NCBI GenBank assembly: GCA_965240325.2
Contig: OZ251242.1
Location: forward strand, 682,001-746,000
Origin: Rebecca billardiae RCC1528
Lineage: Eukaryota > Haptophyta
DNA: 64,000 bases
Direction of reading: 5' to 3'
Below the pieces are notes generated by a model. The model did no database searches and was not told the DNA's origin. It worked only from the letters and a program-made list of their open reading frames with translations. Both the position numbers and the translations under genes were made by a program. This document shows positions 1-10,356 of the stretch, one piece after another. Each line of letters begins with the position of its first letter. Position 1 is the stretch's first letter.

Positions 1-2
1 GC

Positions 3-434
3 GCGCCCAGCCCCCAGCCCGCCGCACCCGCGCCCAAGCCGCAGGCGCCCGCGTCCGCAGCGCCGCCGCCGCACCCGTCGCTGCCCCGCGCGCACTGCAG
101 CGGCGCCCTCCGCACAGGCAGCTCGGCGTGTTCGCCAGCAGGCGACGGCGACGACGGCCGGAGCCGGCTGCCCGCCCTCCTCTCCGCGACGACGACGGCG
201 GGCGCGCGCGGCGGGGCGGCGGCGCCTGCGCCGGGCGGCTCTTCGGGCGGCGGCGTGGCAGCGGCCCATCAGTTTGTCACGCCGCCTGCTGCCAGCGTCA
301 GCGCAGCCTGCGGCGGGGCGGCGGGGGCGGCGGCGGCGGCAGCGGCGGCGGCAGTCGTCGGCGCAGCAGCGCCTCAGCTGCCCTCAGCAGCAGCAACAGT
401 GTGCTATCAGTGTCAAGCGGCAACCCGCGAATGA
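3..434 (+). CDS. C-terminal part of a low-complexity Ala/Pro/Gly-rich protein (partial)
   Basis: One frame stays open from base 3 to a TGA at 432-434 and gives about 143 residues with no start, so the gene would begin left of the window. It is rich in Pro and Ala at first, then Gly and Ala, with an Ala run near the end, and finishes with a short Cys-containing tail (VCYQCQAATRE). GC-rich DNA opens long frames by chance, so this call rests on the varied composition and on the frame closing just before the transposon terminus at 474. No domain is recognised and no function is proposed. It could equally be non-coding. Confidence 0.3.
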   Translation, partial: APSPQPAAPAPKPQAPASAAPPPHPSLPRAHCSGALRTGSSACSPAGDGDDGRSRLPALLSATTTAGARGGAAAPAPGGSSGGGVAAAHQFVTPPAASVSAACGGAAGAAAAAAAAAVVGAAAPQLPSAAATVCYQCQAATRE

Positions 435-639
435 CGACAAGCCAGTAACTGTAATAAGTCGTATAGCAGCCGTACACAGCAACGACTTCTTTTTTAAAGC
501 GGCCGTTAGCGTGTCCAGCGGCCAGATTAATTTTCGAAAAATTACTATGCGCTGCGCGCGCGCCCCTAGGGGGCGGCGCGCGCGCGCGGCTGGTCCCCCC
601 TGCATGCCCGCACCGTCAGCTGCCTGATTGCCGCTACCC

Positions 640-3360
640 AGCCCCGCTACCGTCGCGCGCGACATCCGCGCCGTAAATCACCGTCACCGAGCGGTCCGGC
701 GAGCGCGCCGCCATCAATTTGCTCCTGAGTGCCGAAAACTCCTTCTCCGGAAGCCCAGCCTCCTCGCGCAGGAGCTTGCGCGCCGTCATGCACTCCGCGA
801 TCAGGTCGATCGCGTCGGTCTCCGCCCTGCGCTGCCATTCGCGCTGCCGCTTGGCGTACTTCTTCAGCCAGAGCCGCCGCACCTTGTCGCCGAACTCCTC
901 TGCCCACGTCGCAAGCGACACGCGGCGCACGAGCTGCGCGACCGTCGAGATGTGCGGCTCCGCCGTCGACTTCTTCCCCTCGGCGTACTCGCGGACGAAT
1001 GCGTTGAGTGACTTGCGCGCGTGCACGAGCGGCATCGCACGCTTGGTCACCTGCACGAAATGCCCCTGCACCTGCTCGTCCGCGAGCTGCACGAGGCGCC
1101 CCCGCCGCCTGAGGCGAGACGCCGTCTGCGCCCGCCTCCGTGACCGCCCAGACGTTGAAGCGGAGCGGTGGGACGTTGTGCGAGCCCTGGCCGGCGAGGC
1201 TGGCGAGGCTGACGTATGCGCCGGTGTACGCCACGATGGCCTTCTGCTCCTCCGCGTAGTCGGCCGCCTCGGCGCCGCCGCCAAAACCGCCGCCGGCCGC
1301 GCTGCCGCCTGCAGAGGCAGTGCTGCCACCGAGGCCGCGCTGCTGCGCGCCGCCGCCGGCCGCGCCGCCGCCGGCCGCGCCGCCACCAGCCGCACCACCA
1401 GCCGCACTGTCAGCCGCGCCGCTGGCCGCGCCACATGCCGCGCCACCGGCCGCGCGGACGCCAGCACCGGCTGTGCCGCCAGCCACGCCGCTGCCACTGC
1501 CGGCCGCGCCGCCCACGCCGCCGCCCGCGCCCGCGCCCGCGCCCGCGTTGCCAGCCGCGCCGCCGGCCGCGCCGCCGGCCGCGCCGCCGGCCGCGCCGCC
1601 GGCCGCGCCGCCGGCTGCGCCACCGGCCGCGCGGACGCCAGCGCCAGCGGTGCCACCAGCCACGCAGCTGCCGCTGCTGCTGCCACCAGTGCTGCTGCTG
1701 CCGCCCGCACCGGCCGCGCCGCCGCCGGCCGCGCCACCGCCGGCCGCGCCGCCGCCGGCCGCGCCGCCGCCGGCCGCGCGATCGCCAGCGCTGTCAGCCG
1801 CGCCGCTGTCCGCGCCACCGGCCGCACCTCCGGCCGCGCCTCCAGCCGCGCGGACGCCAGCGCCAGCTGTGCCGCCAGCCACGCCACTGCAGCTGCCGCC
1901 CGCGCCGCCCGCGCCGCCGCCAGCACCCGCGCCCGCGTTGCCAGCCGCGCCGCCGGCCGCGTCCGGCCGCGTCGCCGGGCGCACCGCCGCCTGGCGCGCA
2001 GTTGTCGGGCGTGCCGCCGTCGGGCGCGCCGCCACCGGGCCCGCCATCGCCCGCGCTGTCAGCCGCGCCGCCGGCCGCGCCGCAGGCCGCGCCACCGGCC
2101 GCGCGGACGCCAACGCCGGCTGTGTCGCCAGTCACGCCGCTGTCGCTGCAGCTGCCGCCGCTGCTGCCGGCCGCGCCGGCCGCGCGCGGCCGCGCCGCCG
2201 GCCGCGCCGCCGCCGGCAGTGCCGCCGCCGGCCGCGCCACCGCCCGCGCTGTCAGCCGCGCCGCTGGCCGCGCCGCCGGCCGCGCCACCGGCCGCACGGA
2301 CGCCAGCGCCGACTGTGCCGCCAGCCACGCCGCTGCCGCTGCCGCTCGCGCCGGCCGCGCCGCCGCCCGTGCCCGCGGACGCGCCCGCGTTGCCAGCCGC
2401 GCCGCCCGCCGCGCCGCCGGCCGCGCCGCCGACCGCGCAACCGGCCGCGCGGACTCCAGCGCCGGCGGCACCGCCAGCTACGCCGCTACCGCTGCCGCTG
2501 CCGCCGCTGCCGCCGGCCGCGCCGCCGGCCGCGTCGCCGGCCGCGCCGCCTGCAGCGCCGCCAGCCGCGCCGCCCTGCCGCGCTGGCCACGTGCAGCGGC
2601 GGCAGCTGGCGGCGCCGGTCGCGGTGGGAGCCGGCCGCTCCGGATCACGTCATTGATCCCGTCGGCGTCCGCACTCCATAGCTCGGGCATGTCCGAGTCC
2701 GGCCGCTCCGAGATGGCGATCGCCTCCGACGACGCGAGCGCAACACCCTCATAGTTGCGCACGATGGCGATCGTGGCCGCGCGCGAGTGCGCTGCGTTTG
2801 GCCCGTGTCCGCCGAGAGGAGGAGGACATGCGGCTGCCCGCGCGGGCGCGCGGACTTGCCGTAGTGCTCCAAGCGATCCAGCACGGCGCCCACGGCCTGC
2901 GCCCACGGCCGCGCCGCCGACTCGCTGCCGATCATCATCACGCCCGCGCCCGCGTGCTCGCGATTGCGCAGCGCGCTCTCACGTGAGCCAGCCACCGGCG
3001 GCGGGATCGGGTGGCGCATGCCCAGGTTGAGCCACGTCGAGAACTCTCGGGCTGGCGCGAGCCCACGATGCTCAGTGTGCGGTCCTTCTCGCGCGCCTAG
3101 TGCACGACGCCCTCGTCGTCGAGCGAGGTGAAGGCATGCAAGACGAGCGCGTCTCACGAGAAGAGCCGCAGCTTGGCTACACGCAGCAGGTTGTTCTTCT
3201 TCCGCTGGGCCTTGATGGCGACGAGGCTGTTGACGCTGCGCTTGACCTCCGCCAGGTAGTTCTCGTTCGGCATGATCGAGTGGTCCACCTCGCTCGCGGC
3301 CTCGCGCGCGCGCAGCTTGAGCATCTCGTGCGGCTGAGCGCCGCGGCCATGCGCAGCCAT
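640..3360 (-). pseudogene. Decayed gene of unknown function inside the TIR element
   Basis: On the minus strand, protein-like stretches with mixed composition follow one another but switch frame. They run from about 3360 (MPNENYLAEVKRSVNSLVAI) through about 3040-2830 (WLNLGMRHPIPPPVAGSRES, then LLLSADTG). After a shift comes about 2800-2640 (RNYEGVALASSEAIAISERP), then a long Gly/Ala stretch across 2590-1290, then about 1250-1130 (AIVAYTGAYVSLASLAGQG). A last shift leads to 1120-640, a charged helical tail (LWLKKYAKRQREWQRRAET). At least three frame changes and one stop break it. Unrecognised introns could explain some of them. No catalytic motif is visible. Its place between the inverted termini suggests it is the element's own gene or cargo. 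Confidence 0.4.
1290..2590. repeat. GC-rich minisatellite (GCCGGCCGCGCC-type) with higher-order period
   Basis: Short GCCGCGCCGCCGG-type units are interrupted at irregular 170-250 bp intervals by a near-constant segment. That segment reads GCGGACGCCAGCGCC and continues TGCCGCCAGCCACGCC, near 1455, 1631, 1850, 2103, 2295 and 2451. On the minus strand it reads as a Gly/Ala-rich repeat (VAGGTAGAGVRAAGGAAGG). It opens very long frames on both strands that are composition artefacts apart from the minus-strand remnant. Confidence 0.8.
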
Positions 3361-4037
3361 GCAGATGCGGCAGAGACGTGGCGCCCGATGCGTTAGGCAC
3401 CTTTGCGATGCAGCTTGGGCTTCCTAGGCTTCGCGCAGGAACGCTTGCCCTTGCCCACGGTGAGCACAGCCGTCGCCATTGCTGCGCGCGGCGAGCGCGG
3501 TCCCGCGCGGCCGTGCCGGGCGCAGCCGCAGCAAGTTAGTCTGATGCAAATTCCCGGTCACCCATGCAAAAGTAAGCGTTCCCGCTGCGCATGTGCGTGC
3601 ATCACGAGTAACCCGCCGCCTGAATAACAACTCCGCGCCCCTCCATACACTTCCTGCATCCCCGCGCGCAGCGGCGTGCGGGCGGGCGCGAATTCGCACC
3701 GTGTTACGAACAGACCTAGCAAAGTAGATCGGTGTGGCGCGTCGGGACGCGGAGCGGGTGCGGGGCAGGCGGGGGATATGTTGGGGAACACCCGCGATTA
3801 GAGCACCGGTGGCGCAGCGGCGACGTGGACGCCGCCACACGCGCACGCACGGCGCGCGCTCGCACCGCGAGTCGCCAACGTCCGCTCGCCAAGCCCTGCG
3901 ACGGCGTCCGTGCGACGCCGAGCGACGAACGCTCTCGGGATTTGGCCCGGACCACCAGATTCAGCCGTTAACGGCCGAAAATTCATTTGTTGGAGTTTCC
4001 TTAACGGCCGCTTTAAAAAAGAAATCGTTGCTGTGTA

Positions 4038-5052
4038 TATATATATATATATATAGATGATCGATCGCACTCATCCCGTGCCTCGTCCGCGCGGGCGCCC
4101 TTGTTATATATATAGGCCATGAGCGGCTAACGACTCAGACGACGAGCCGTACCATGACCAGGCGGCCGCGCTGGCCGACGGCCGGCGGCGGGCCGCGCAG
4201 CGCGCGCCGGGCGGCCGAGGCCGGCTCCCTATGAGGTGGCCGCGTGGTGGGTGCTGCGAGCATTCAGGTGGGGTCGGCAGAGCTTCGCAGGATGCTGATC
4301 CGCAGCTGCCAGAGCGTGTGCACGGCGTCTACCCGGCAACTTGGCGGCCGCTCGCGCCTGAGCGCACAGCGCGCTCCAGCCGCAGAGCACCGTGACTGCC
4401 ACCGGGTGCACGGTTGAACGCGTGGTCGGCCCACAGGCTGCTGGTGGGCGCGCAAGCGGTGCCTAGCTGGCCCGCGGCCTCGGTGGCGTCGCGCACCACG
4501 CCTCCCGGCCCGCACCATCGTTCGGTGCTCGCACCAGACTGGCTCGACAGGCGGCAACCGGGTGCGCACATGGGCCCCGGCGATGAGCCCGCGGCGACGG
4601 GATCAGCCGTTCGCGGGCGCTTGCGAGGGCATTTCGATGTTCGGGAGCGACCGGGCGGGACAGTGCCACCTGACCCGCGAGGCGCGCACCCGCAAAGCGC
4701 GACACGACACCCCGACTGGCCGCCGCGTGGCGGCGGCGGGCTGGGCCGTACGGTTTCAGTGCCCCGGTCCGCGCCAAAGCAGGCAGACGGATGCGCGCGC
4801 ACGGGGCGGTCGGCCGCAGGAGCCGGGCCGCCTGCGAGCTGAATGACGAGTTGGCTTCACCTCGGCTTCACGCCGGTGGCCAGCTCGCGCTCGTGCGCCC
4901 AGCAGCCCGCCCCCGGGCGGCGGGGGTCGGCTCGGCGAAGGGCGCGAGGGGGGCGCCTTCGCGACGCCGCGTCTCCCGGACTCCATCCACACTTGCCCGC
5001 CGGGAGCCCGCGTTTACGTCCCCTGCCCCGGACCGGGAGGTCCGGGTCAAAA
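4038..5052. other. Intergenic, no gene seen
   Basis: The stretch starts with a TA microsatellite (4035-4056) and a second short TA run near 4107. The rest is GC-rich sequence in which open frames lack any recognisable domain on either strand. Confidence 0.5.
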
Positions 5053-5851
5053 TAACCCCTCTTAGACCACAGTGTCTAACGAGAACTTTAGTCGGGCCAA
5101 CCGTCGGCGGCCCTTGGCAACATCGCCATTGACGGCCGGTAGAGGCCGGCAGTAAGGCAGGATCCAGGCGGAGGCTCTCACCAGAGTTGGCGGCGCCGCG
5201 CGCGCCGCGCGCGCACGCAAGGAGAGACACCATTCGGATCGTAGCTGGCAGCCAAGGGCCCAGTAGGCAGCCGAACGCGTGAGGCCTCGGAGAGAGGTAG
5301 CTGGCAAATGGAACATCCAGGACGTACAAACGTACACGGATGCAGCCGTACGGGCAATACGTATGATGCAGAGGTACACTGTCGCGCGACAGGAAGAGTG
5401 TGAAGTCGATCAGTCATCGCCGCCGCGCGCGCGCGCGCGCCAGTGCAGAAGGGAGAGGACAGGCGGAGCCGGGACCAAACGCGGAGCCCACGAAGGCAGA
5501 GGCTCGTGCGACACACGAGGATCACACGCCGCACGAGGACCGTGGCCGGGTGCGGCCCCCGAGCAGCGGGCAGAGGCGACCTATCGACGGTCGCCACACC
5601 GAGTGGCAGCCATTTCGTCCTGCGGCGAAGTCTTGCGGCCGGGCGCGCCTCCTGCGCCGCGCCCCTGGCGCGGAGCGTGGACGGGCGCAGGTTTGCGCCT
5701 CGCGCCGGCGCATCTTGGGCTCAAGCCCGTCGAAGAGCACGTGTTTGCGTCGCGCTTCGAAGGAGGGGGTTGGCAGCTCTTGTGGAGGAGGGCTCGGCGC
5801 GAGACGCTGTCGAGCAAGGGTCGCCTCCTTCCACAGGAATCAAAGCTCTTT
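5053..5851 (+). repeat. Retroelement direct repeat A1 (about 799 bp)
   Basis: It begins TAACCCCTCTTAGACC and ends CAAAGCTCTTT. It matches 12516-13314 with a constant offset of 7463; the shared open frames translate identically, so divergence is near zero. It contains a CG dinucleotide run (5426-5440) and no convincing gene. It is read as the left terminal repeat of the YR element. Confidence 0.85.
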
Positions 5852-6631
5852 TTGTTGGTTTGGTTAAGATTGACATTGTATAGAGGGCGACATACATTGT
5901 ATCCTCCGGGTCGAGAGTCTCGACAGCTGCGTTGAACAATCGTGTTGAGTGACGATGCTGTGTCTGCGGTAGCTCGCGAGCTCCGCCCAGCGCGCCTAAC
6001 TACACTGGACCTTGCGGCGGACGCGCTCATCAGTGGAACCACATACGATGAGTGTACGCACGCACAGAGCAAGCCCAGAGGTGGGTAGGAAGCCACTCAA
6101 GTACGGGTTTGGCAGGCTTAGAAGCTTTCCTTGGAGTTGACGATGTGAAATCCGCCCACGTTACAGTGACGATCGAGGTAGTTGGGCCTCCTGCATCAGG
6201 CTGTGGAGGTTGAGTGATGACACTGTGTTTGCGGAACTGCTCGCGAGCGCCGCCCAGTTGATTTACTCAGCTGATCAACAATCGATGCATAGGGTATACA
6301 GTATGGGGAACGATCTGCTCGGGGTAGAGAGTCTTGAAAGCCTGTAGTGGGCCCAAAGTCTTTCCCTCTGGAGTTGGCAAGTACCGCTGATACAACCGAC
6401 TACCGAGCCAAAACATCATGAACTGAGCTGAGAGGGCTGCGTTGGACATTCAATAAACGTGAAAGAGTAGGCTGTTGACATTCAATCAAAAGCCACTCCA
6501 GTAGCGGTTCACTGTTCAGCCTCTGTGCTGGTGACTCGCGGGGTGTAGGGGGGCGGTACCGCCGCTTGCCCAACCCCCACGCGACTCACTTAGACCAGCC
6601 CCCCCGGTAGGGGCGCCGACTGACGATTCAG
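5852..6631 (+). other. Retroelement leader between A1 and gag
   Basis: No gene is seen. A degenerate internal repeat appears near 5945 and 6212 (TTGAGTGACGATG or TTGAGTGATGACA, then GCTCGCGAGC.CCGCCCAG). At about 6530-6592 an imperfect hairpin pairs GTGACTCGCGGGGTG with CCCCCACGCGACTCAC around a GCGGTACCGC core. This would lie in the transcript leader just before gag. Confidence 0.5.
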
Positions 6632-6898
6632 ATGCGACCCGTCTTTATCTTCTGTCTGTGTCCCTGCCGGGGGAACAATTCCCGCCGGGTGCGAGCCGTG
6701 GAGCACCCCTCAGTGGCAGTCGGCCGATACTGGGTTAGGGGGGCGGGTAATAAATCCCCTGAATACGTCGCCGTGGAGCAGAGAGAGTGGCGAACTCGCT
6801 GTCACGTTGAAAAAAAGAACAGCCCTCTTACTGTCAGCGGCAGCAGTAGGAGCAAACGGACCGCACTATCCCCGACTGGGGTCCTGCGTAAGGCAAAT

Positions 6899-8413
6899 AT
6901 GACTAAAGCTTCTGTTTCCAAAACTACGCGTAACCAAGGGGGCCGGGCCGCGCCTAAACAGGCGGCGCGCCGCGAGCCATCAACAAGGAAGAAGGTACCG
7001 ATCCGAGAGGAGAACGATTCGGATCACCGGGGGGAAAACGATTCGGAGATGGATGATCAGGATGACGATGACCAGGAAGAGACTACTTTCCAGGAGGGTC
7101 GGGTGATCAGATCGATTGAACCACCTCTCCAGGTGGAAGACATCGTCCCCCAAACAAGGAACGACGTTGACTATGAAGTAGATCCCAACGCAAGGAGAGG
7201 GCGGAAAGGATCACAGGCGGGGCAAGCAGGAGCTGCCGCCCGCCCGCGCGCCACCAGGGCCGAGACTCGGGGTGGTTCTCGCGGGGAAAACAATGCCCGT
7301 CGTGCAAAGGCCGCACAGTCAACCCCGCCGGTTGCAAACCGTGCAGCCGGCGCTGACAAGAAACGGAAAGGCCAGGCAGATGAAGGTCGGCAACTCAGGC
7401 AGGGGCCCCTGTCGAACAAACGACAGCGGGCGGCCACGCCAGAGCCCGACAAAAATGGTGACTCAGGCAGTGATTCCGAATTAGGCGAAGATACGGACGA
7501 TGACATTCCGAGGGGGGAGTATGAAGACGACGAGTTCCTTTCTGATCGGGAAACCGAAGTCACTCCGGTCACAAAAAAGAGACGGCGCAGGCCCAAGCAT
7601 CGAGGCGGCAAGAGTCGCAGAGGGACACTAGCCGGCAGCGAGGGCGAGTCACAATCTGGCTCTCGGGCGGGCGAGGATAGCCTCCGGGGAGCCGGGCTGC
7701 TACAGTCGATACCACCACAGCTAGGGGGCATGGGAGGACCCTTGGCTGGCCCGGGGCCATTGTCGAATTTAGCCATCCAAAATTCGCTGCAGCAAGCACT
7801 GACAGGGCAAGCGATCGCCCCGATTGTGGCCCTGCAGGCTTATCTGCCCCAGACAGCAAACATGCTGGACGATGCACAAATCACACACGGGGCTGATGGA
7901 TCAGTGCAAACGAAGTTTAGCGTGCGAGCGGCACGGCGCATTCGCACACTCGAAGATTTTGTCATAGCATACTCTCGGTTTCTTCGCAACCAACACCAGG
8001 CGGACATGGGCTCCATCCTCAAGGCAGCCCTCGAGCACCTTGAGCGAGTGGCGTCTATGTCTCGGAATCACAACCCACAAACAGCCGTGGCGTACGACGA
8101 ATTAGTGCGGATGCACGCGGGGGAGACCGGCTTAATGGGCGAACTGCAGTATGCTTTCAACTCTGAGGCAATGACTACGGCCATCACGAAGCATAATTTC
8201 CGCGGCCCGCACGAGTCAGGGGGCGGTGGAGACGGCGGGCCGATCTGCCGCCTATTCAACAAACCGGGAGGCTGCTCATACAGTAAATGCAAATTCGCAC
8301 ACAAATGCACACGTTGTCAGGGGAAATTCAGCAGGGATGTCAAATATTGTCCGAGGTGCTGCAGCGACAAGCCAGGCAGGGATCCGAAGGGGAGAGCCAA
8401 AACGGACGGCTAG
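6899..8413 (+). CDS. Gag-like nucleocapsid protein of the YR retrotransposon
   Basis: About 504 residues from the ATG at 6899; an in-frame ATG at 6632 would add 89 less convincing residues. The first half is charged and disordered, with acidic patches (EMDDQDDDDQEET, LGEDTDDD) and basic runs. The middle is helical (IRTLEDFVIAYSRFLRNQHQ). The C-terminus carries a CCCH-type zinc finger, CRLFNKPGGCSYSKCKFAHK, followed by CTRCQ and CPRCC pairs. The finger is expected to bind the element's RNA, as in Gag proteins generally. It lies just upstream of pol in a different frame. Structural role is inferred from position and the zinc finger. Confidence 0.75.
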   Translation: MTKASVSKTTRNQGGRAAPKQAARREPSTRKKVPIREENDSDHRGENDSEMDDQDDDDQEETTFQEGRVIRSIEPPLQVEDIVPQTRNDVDYEVDPNARRGRKGSQAGQAGAAARPRATRAETRGGSRGENNARRAKAAQSTPPVANRAAGADKKRKGQADEGRQLRQGPLSNKRQRAATPEPDKNGDSGSDSELGEDTDDDIPRGEYEDDEFLSDRETEVTPVTKKRRRRPKHRGGKSRRGTLAGSEGESQSGSRAGEDSLRGAGLLQSIPPQLGGMGGPLAGPGPLSNLAIQNSLQQALTGQAIAPIVALQAYLPQTANMLDDAQITHGADGSVQTKFSVRAARRIRTLEDFVIAYSRFLRNQHQADMGSILKAALEHLERVASMSRNHNPQTAVAYDELVRMHAGETGLMGELQYAFNSEAMTTAITKHNFRGPHESGGGGDGGPICRLFNKPGGCSYSKCKFAHKCTRCQGKFSRDVKYCPRCCSDKPGRDPKGRAKTDG

Positions 8414-8421
8414 TCCACTAG

Positions 8422-9690
8422 CCCGATCATTCGACCGTAACCTCACCAGCAAGTAATCCCGCCCGGCAAGATAGTTGCAACATCCCCTCAGCAATATCCG
8501 ACGACCCCCTGCTCAACCCCCCTGAGCCAATTCCACAATGTCCAGTGTGTAGTCTAGCATGTTACGACTGTGCGTGCCAGCACAGTCAATTTTACGATAA
8601 AATCTACCGAGGCTGCCCGCTCTTCGACGCACTGGCGAGTTGGCGGCAGCTCCTCCCGCCAGGCGACAGCACCGACGAGGCAGCACATGTTACAAGATAC
8701 GTGGTGGCATGTGTGTACAGCGGTTTTAGCTGCTTCCCGGGACTGGCGTCGGCGGGAGGCGACGATCCAACATACTCGTTAGCGCAGAGCAGCCTCGCCC
8801 ATTGTGATCAGTACAATTATGATTCAGTGCACAAACATCGAGACAAGGCAGCAGACCAGGTCGAGGACTGGCTCAAAAACGGATGGGCGGTGCAAGCTGA
8901 ACCAGATCGCTCTGTTTTTACGCCCCTCCCCGACGGCTCAGTCAGGCACGACCGGCTCTGTGTCACACCTCTCGGGGTGGTCCCGAAACACGGCTCGTAC
9001 GATGAAATCCGCATGATATTTGACTGTCGGCGCTCCGGGTTGAACGAAACTATACCCGATATTCCGTTTCGCTACCGCGAAGTGAATCACGCGTGTAAGG
9101 CTCTGCAGCCAGGTTATTGGATGGCGAAGGTGGACATTAAAAGTGCGTTCCCACACATTCATCTCCGTCCAGACGACTGGCGACACTTGGGCTTTGCCTG
9201 GCAGGATGGGTTCTGCCACATGACTCGCATGCCTTTCGGGGCAAAGAGTGCGCCGTATGTATTTTCACTGGTCGGAGATGCAGTTCGCCGGGCCTTCATG
9301 GCAATCGCTCCCGACGGGGTAGTGGCACTAGTCAACTACCTCGACGATTTTCTACTGATCTGCAGAGACAAAGCCTCGTGTGAGGCGGCACTGGAGGCTT
9401 TTCACGCGCTCCTGGCCAAACTCGGCCTGGTCGTGAGGGAGGATAAGACAGTGCCGCCGACCCGTCGCTGTGAGTTTTTAGGAGTCGTCCTCGACTCGGT
9501 GAAGTGCGAGCTGACAGTCACCAGGGAGCGGCTTACCAACGTAAAAATCGAAATCGACAGTATTTTGCGGCGGCGGACGGCGGCGTCAGTGGCTCAGCTT
9601 GAGTCCCTGTGCGGCCGACTAGGCTGGCTCGCGCGAGCCAACCCTCGGTGCCGTCCGTACCTACGCCGCTTGCTCGTGCTCGTGCACGCG
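8422..9690 (+). CDS. Reverse transcriptase part of pol
   Basis: The frame opens after a stop at 8419-8421 and has no early ATG, so translation may need frameshifting or reinitiation after gag. A Cys-rich start (CPVCSLACYDCACQ) leads into a reverse transcriptase. Motif A is MAKVDIKSAFPHIHL and motif B is RMPFGAKSAPYVFS. The catalytic motif C is VNYLDDFLLI (YLDD), and GLVVREDKTVPPTRRCEFLG is the connection region. This arrangement is shared with DIRS-like and gypsy-like RTs. The frame runs into a CG dinucleotide array at about 9686-9735, after which the RNase H continues in another frame. The polymerase copies element RNA into DNA. Confidence 0.85.
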
Positions 9691-9736
9691 CGCGCGCGCG
9701 GGACGCAGCGCGCGCGCGCGCGCGCGCGCGCGCGAC

Positions 9737-10351
9737 GCGAGTCAGCAGACGACGACGAAAATAGCGAAGCGGCGCGACGGCGCGGCGAGGAGGGGGACCA
9801 AGAACCTGCCCGTGCGCTTGTCCGCAACAACAAAAGACGATCTGCGCTGGTGGGCGCGCGCGGTGCGCCACTGGCAGCCGCGCACATTGTTTTTAGAAGA
9901 ACGACCTAAGCCTTGCGTAGCCGTTTTCTCGGACGCCTCGGACAATGGCTGGGGCGCCACTGCACACGGCGAAGATACATTTGGCACTGGGTTTGCACAT
10001 CATTCCTTTTCACACATCTACCCAAAAGAATTATACGCGGTAGTCCGCGCCGCACAACGCTGGGGGCCGAAGTGGAAGGCCCAAAGGGTGCTTGCCTTTG
10101 TGGATAATAAAGCAGTCGTGGACTCAATAAACAAACACTCGACCCGGTGCGCCGAGACTCTGCCACTCTTGCGACAACTGAATCTTCTGGAAGTACGTCA
10201 TGGATTCCTTCTCCGTGCTACACACATTAGCGGCGTAGACAACGACTACGCCGATGCCCTGTCCAGAAAGGACAAGTGGCATCTCATTAAAAACATCCGC
10301 AAGCCGCCGCGGCGCGTGCGTCGCCCGGCGGGACTGTGGAACAAATTCTGA
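9737..10351 (+). CDS. RNase H part of pol, out of frame with RT
   Basis: The linker (LSATTKDDLRWWARAVRHW) and the RNase H fold are in the next frame. The acidic active-site residues are all visible: D in VAVFSDASDNGWGA, E in YPKELYAVV, D in LAFVDNKAVVDS and D in NDYADALSR. It degrades the RNA strand during reverse transcription. The frame change lies within or next to the CG microsatellite, so slippage most simply explains it. Either this copy is inactivated or the assembly miscounts the repeat. Its TGA at 10349-10351 lies just before the recombinase ATG. Confidence 0.8.
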   Translation, partial: ASQQTTTKIAKRRDGAARRGTKNLPVRLSATTKDDLRWWARAVRHWQPRTLFLEERPKPCVAVFSDASDNGWGATAHGEDTFGTGFAHHSFSHIYPKELYAVVRAAQRWGPKWKAQRVLAFVDNKAVVDSINKHSTRCAETLPLLRQLNLLEVRHGFLLRATHISGVDNDYADALSRKDKWHLIKNIRKPPRRVRRPAGLWNKF

Positions 10352-10356
10352 GCTTA

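Larger units (their letters stand above)
474..4037. mobile_element. DNA transposon-like unit with 35-bp terminal inverted repeats
   Basis: Bases 474-508 and 4001-4036 are inverted copies, 34 of 35 identical, starting ACACAGCAACGA and containing TTTTTTAAAGCGGCCGTTA. Short subterminal repeats lie inside each arm: TTAACGGCCG occurs at 3969 and 4001, and GCGGCC variants lie inside the left arm. No convincing target-site duplication is visible; the right arm abuts a TA microsatellite that may have erased it. The interior holds a decayed minus-strand gene and a GC minisatellite. No transposase family is recognised, so this may be a non-autonomous or cargo-carrying element. Confidence 0.6.

Noticed and set aside
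647-2656. Very long open frames on both strands across the GC minisatellite
   Set aside because: They exist in nearly every frame because the repeat lacks stop codons; only the minus-strand stretches outside the repeat have protein-like composition.
5178-5597. Identical 139-residue minus frame in both A repeats (also 12641-13060)
   Set aside because: Conservation is explained by the DNA duplication; composition is not protein-like and no domain is visible.
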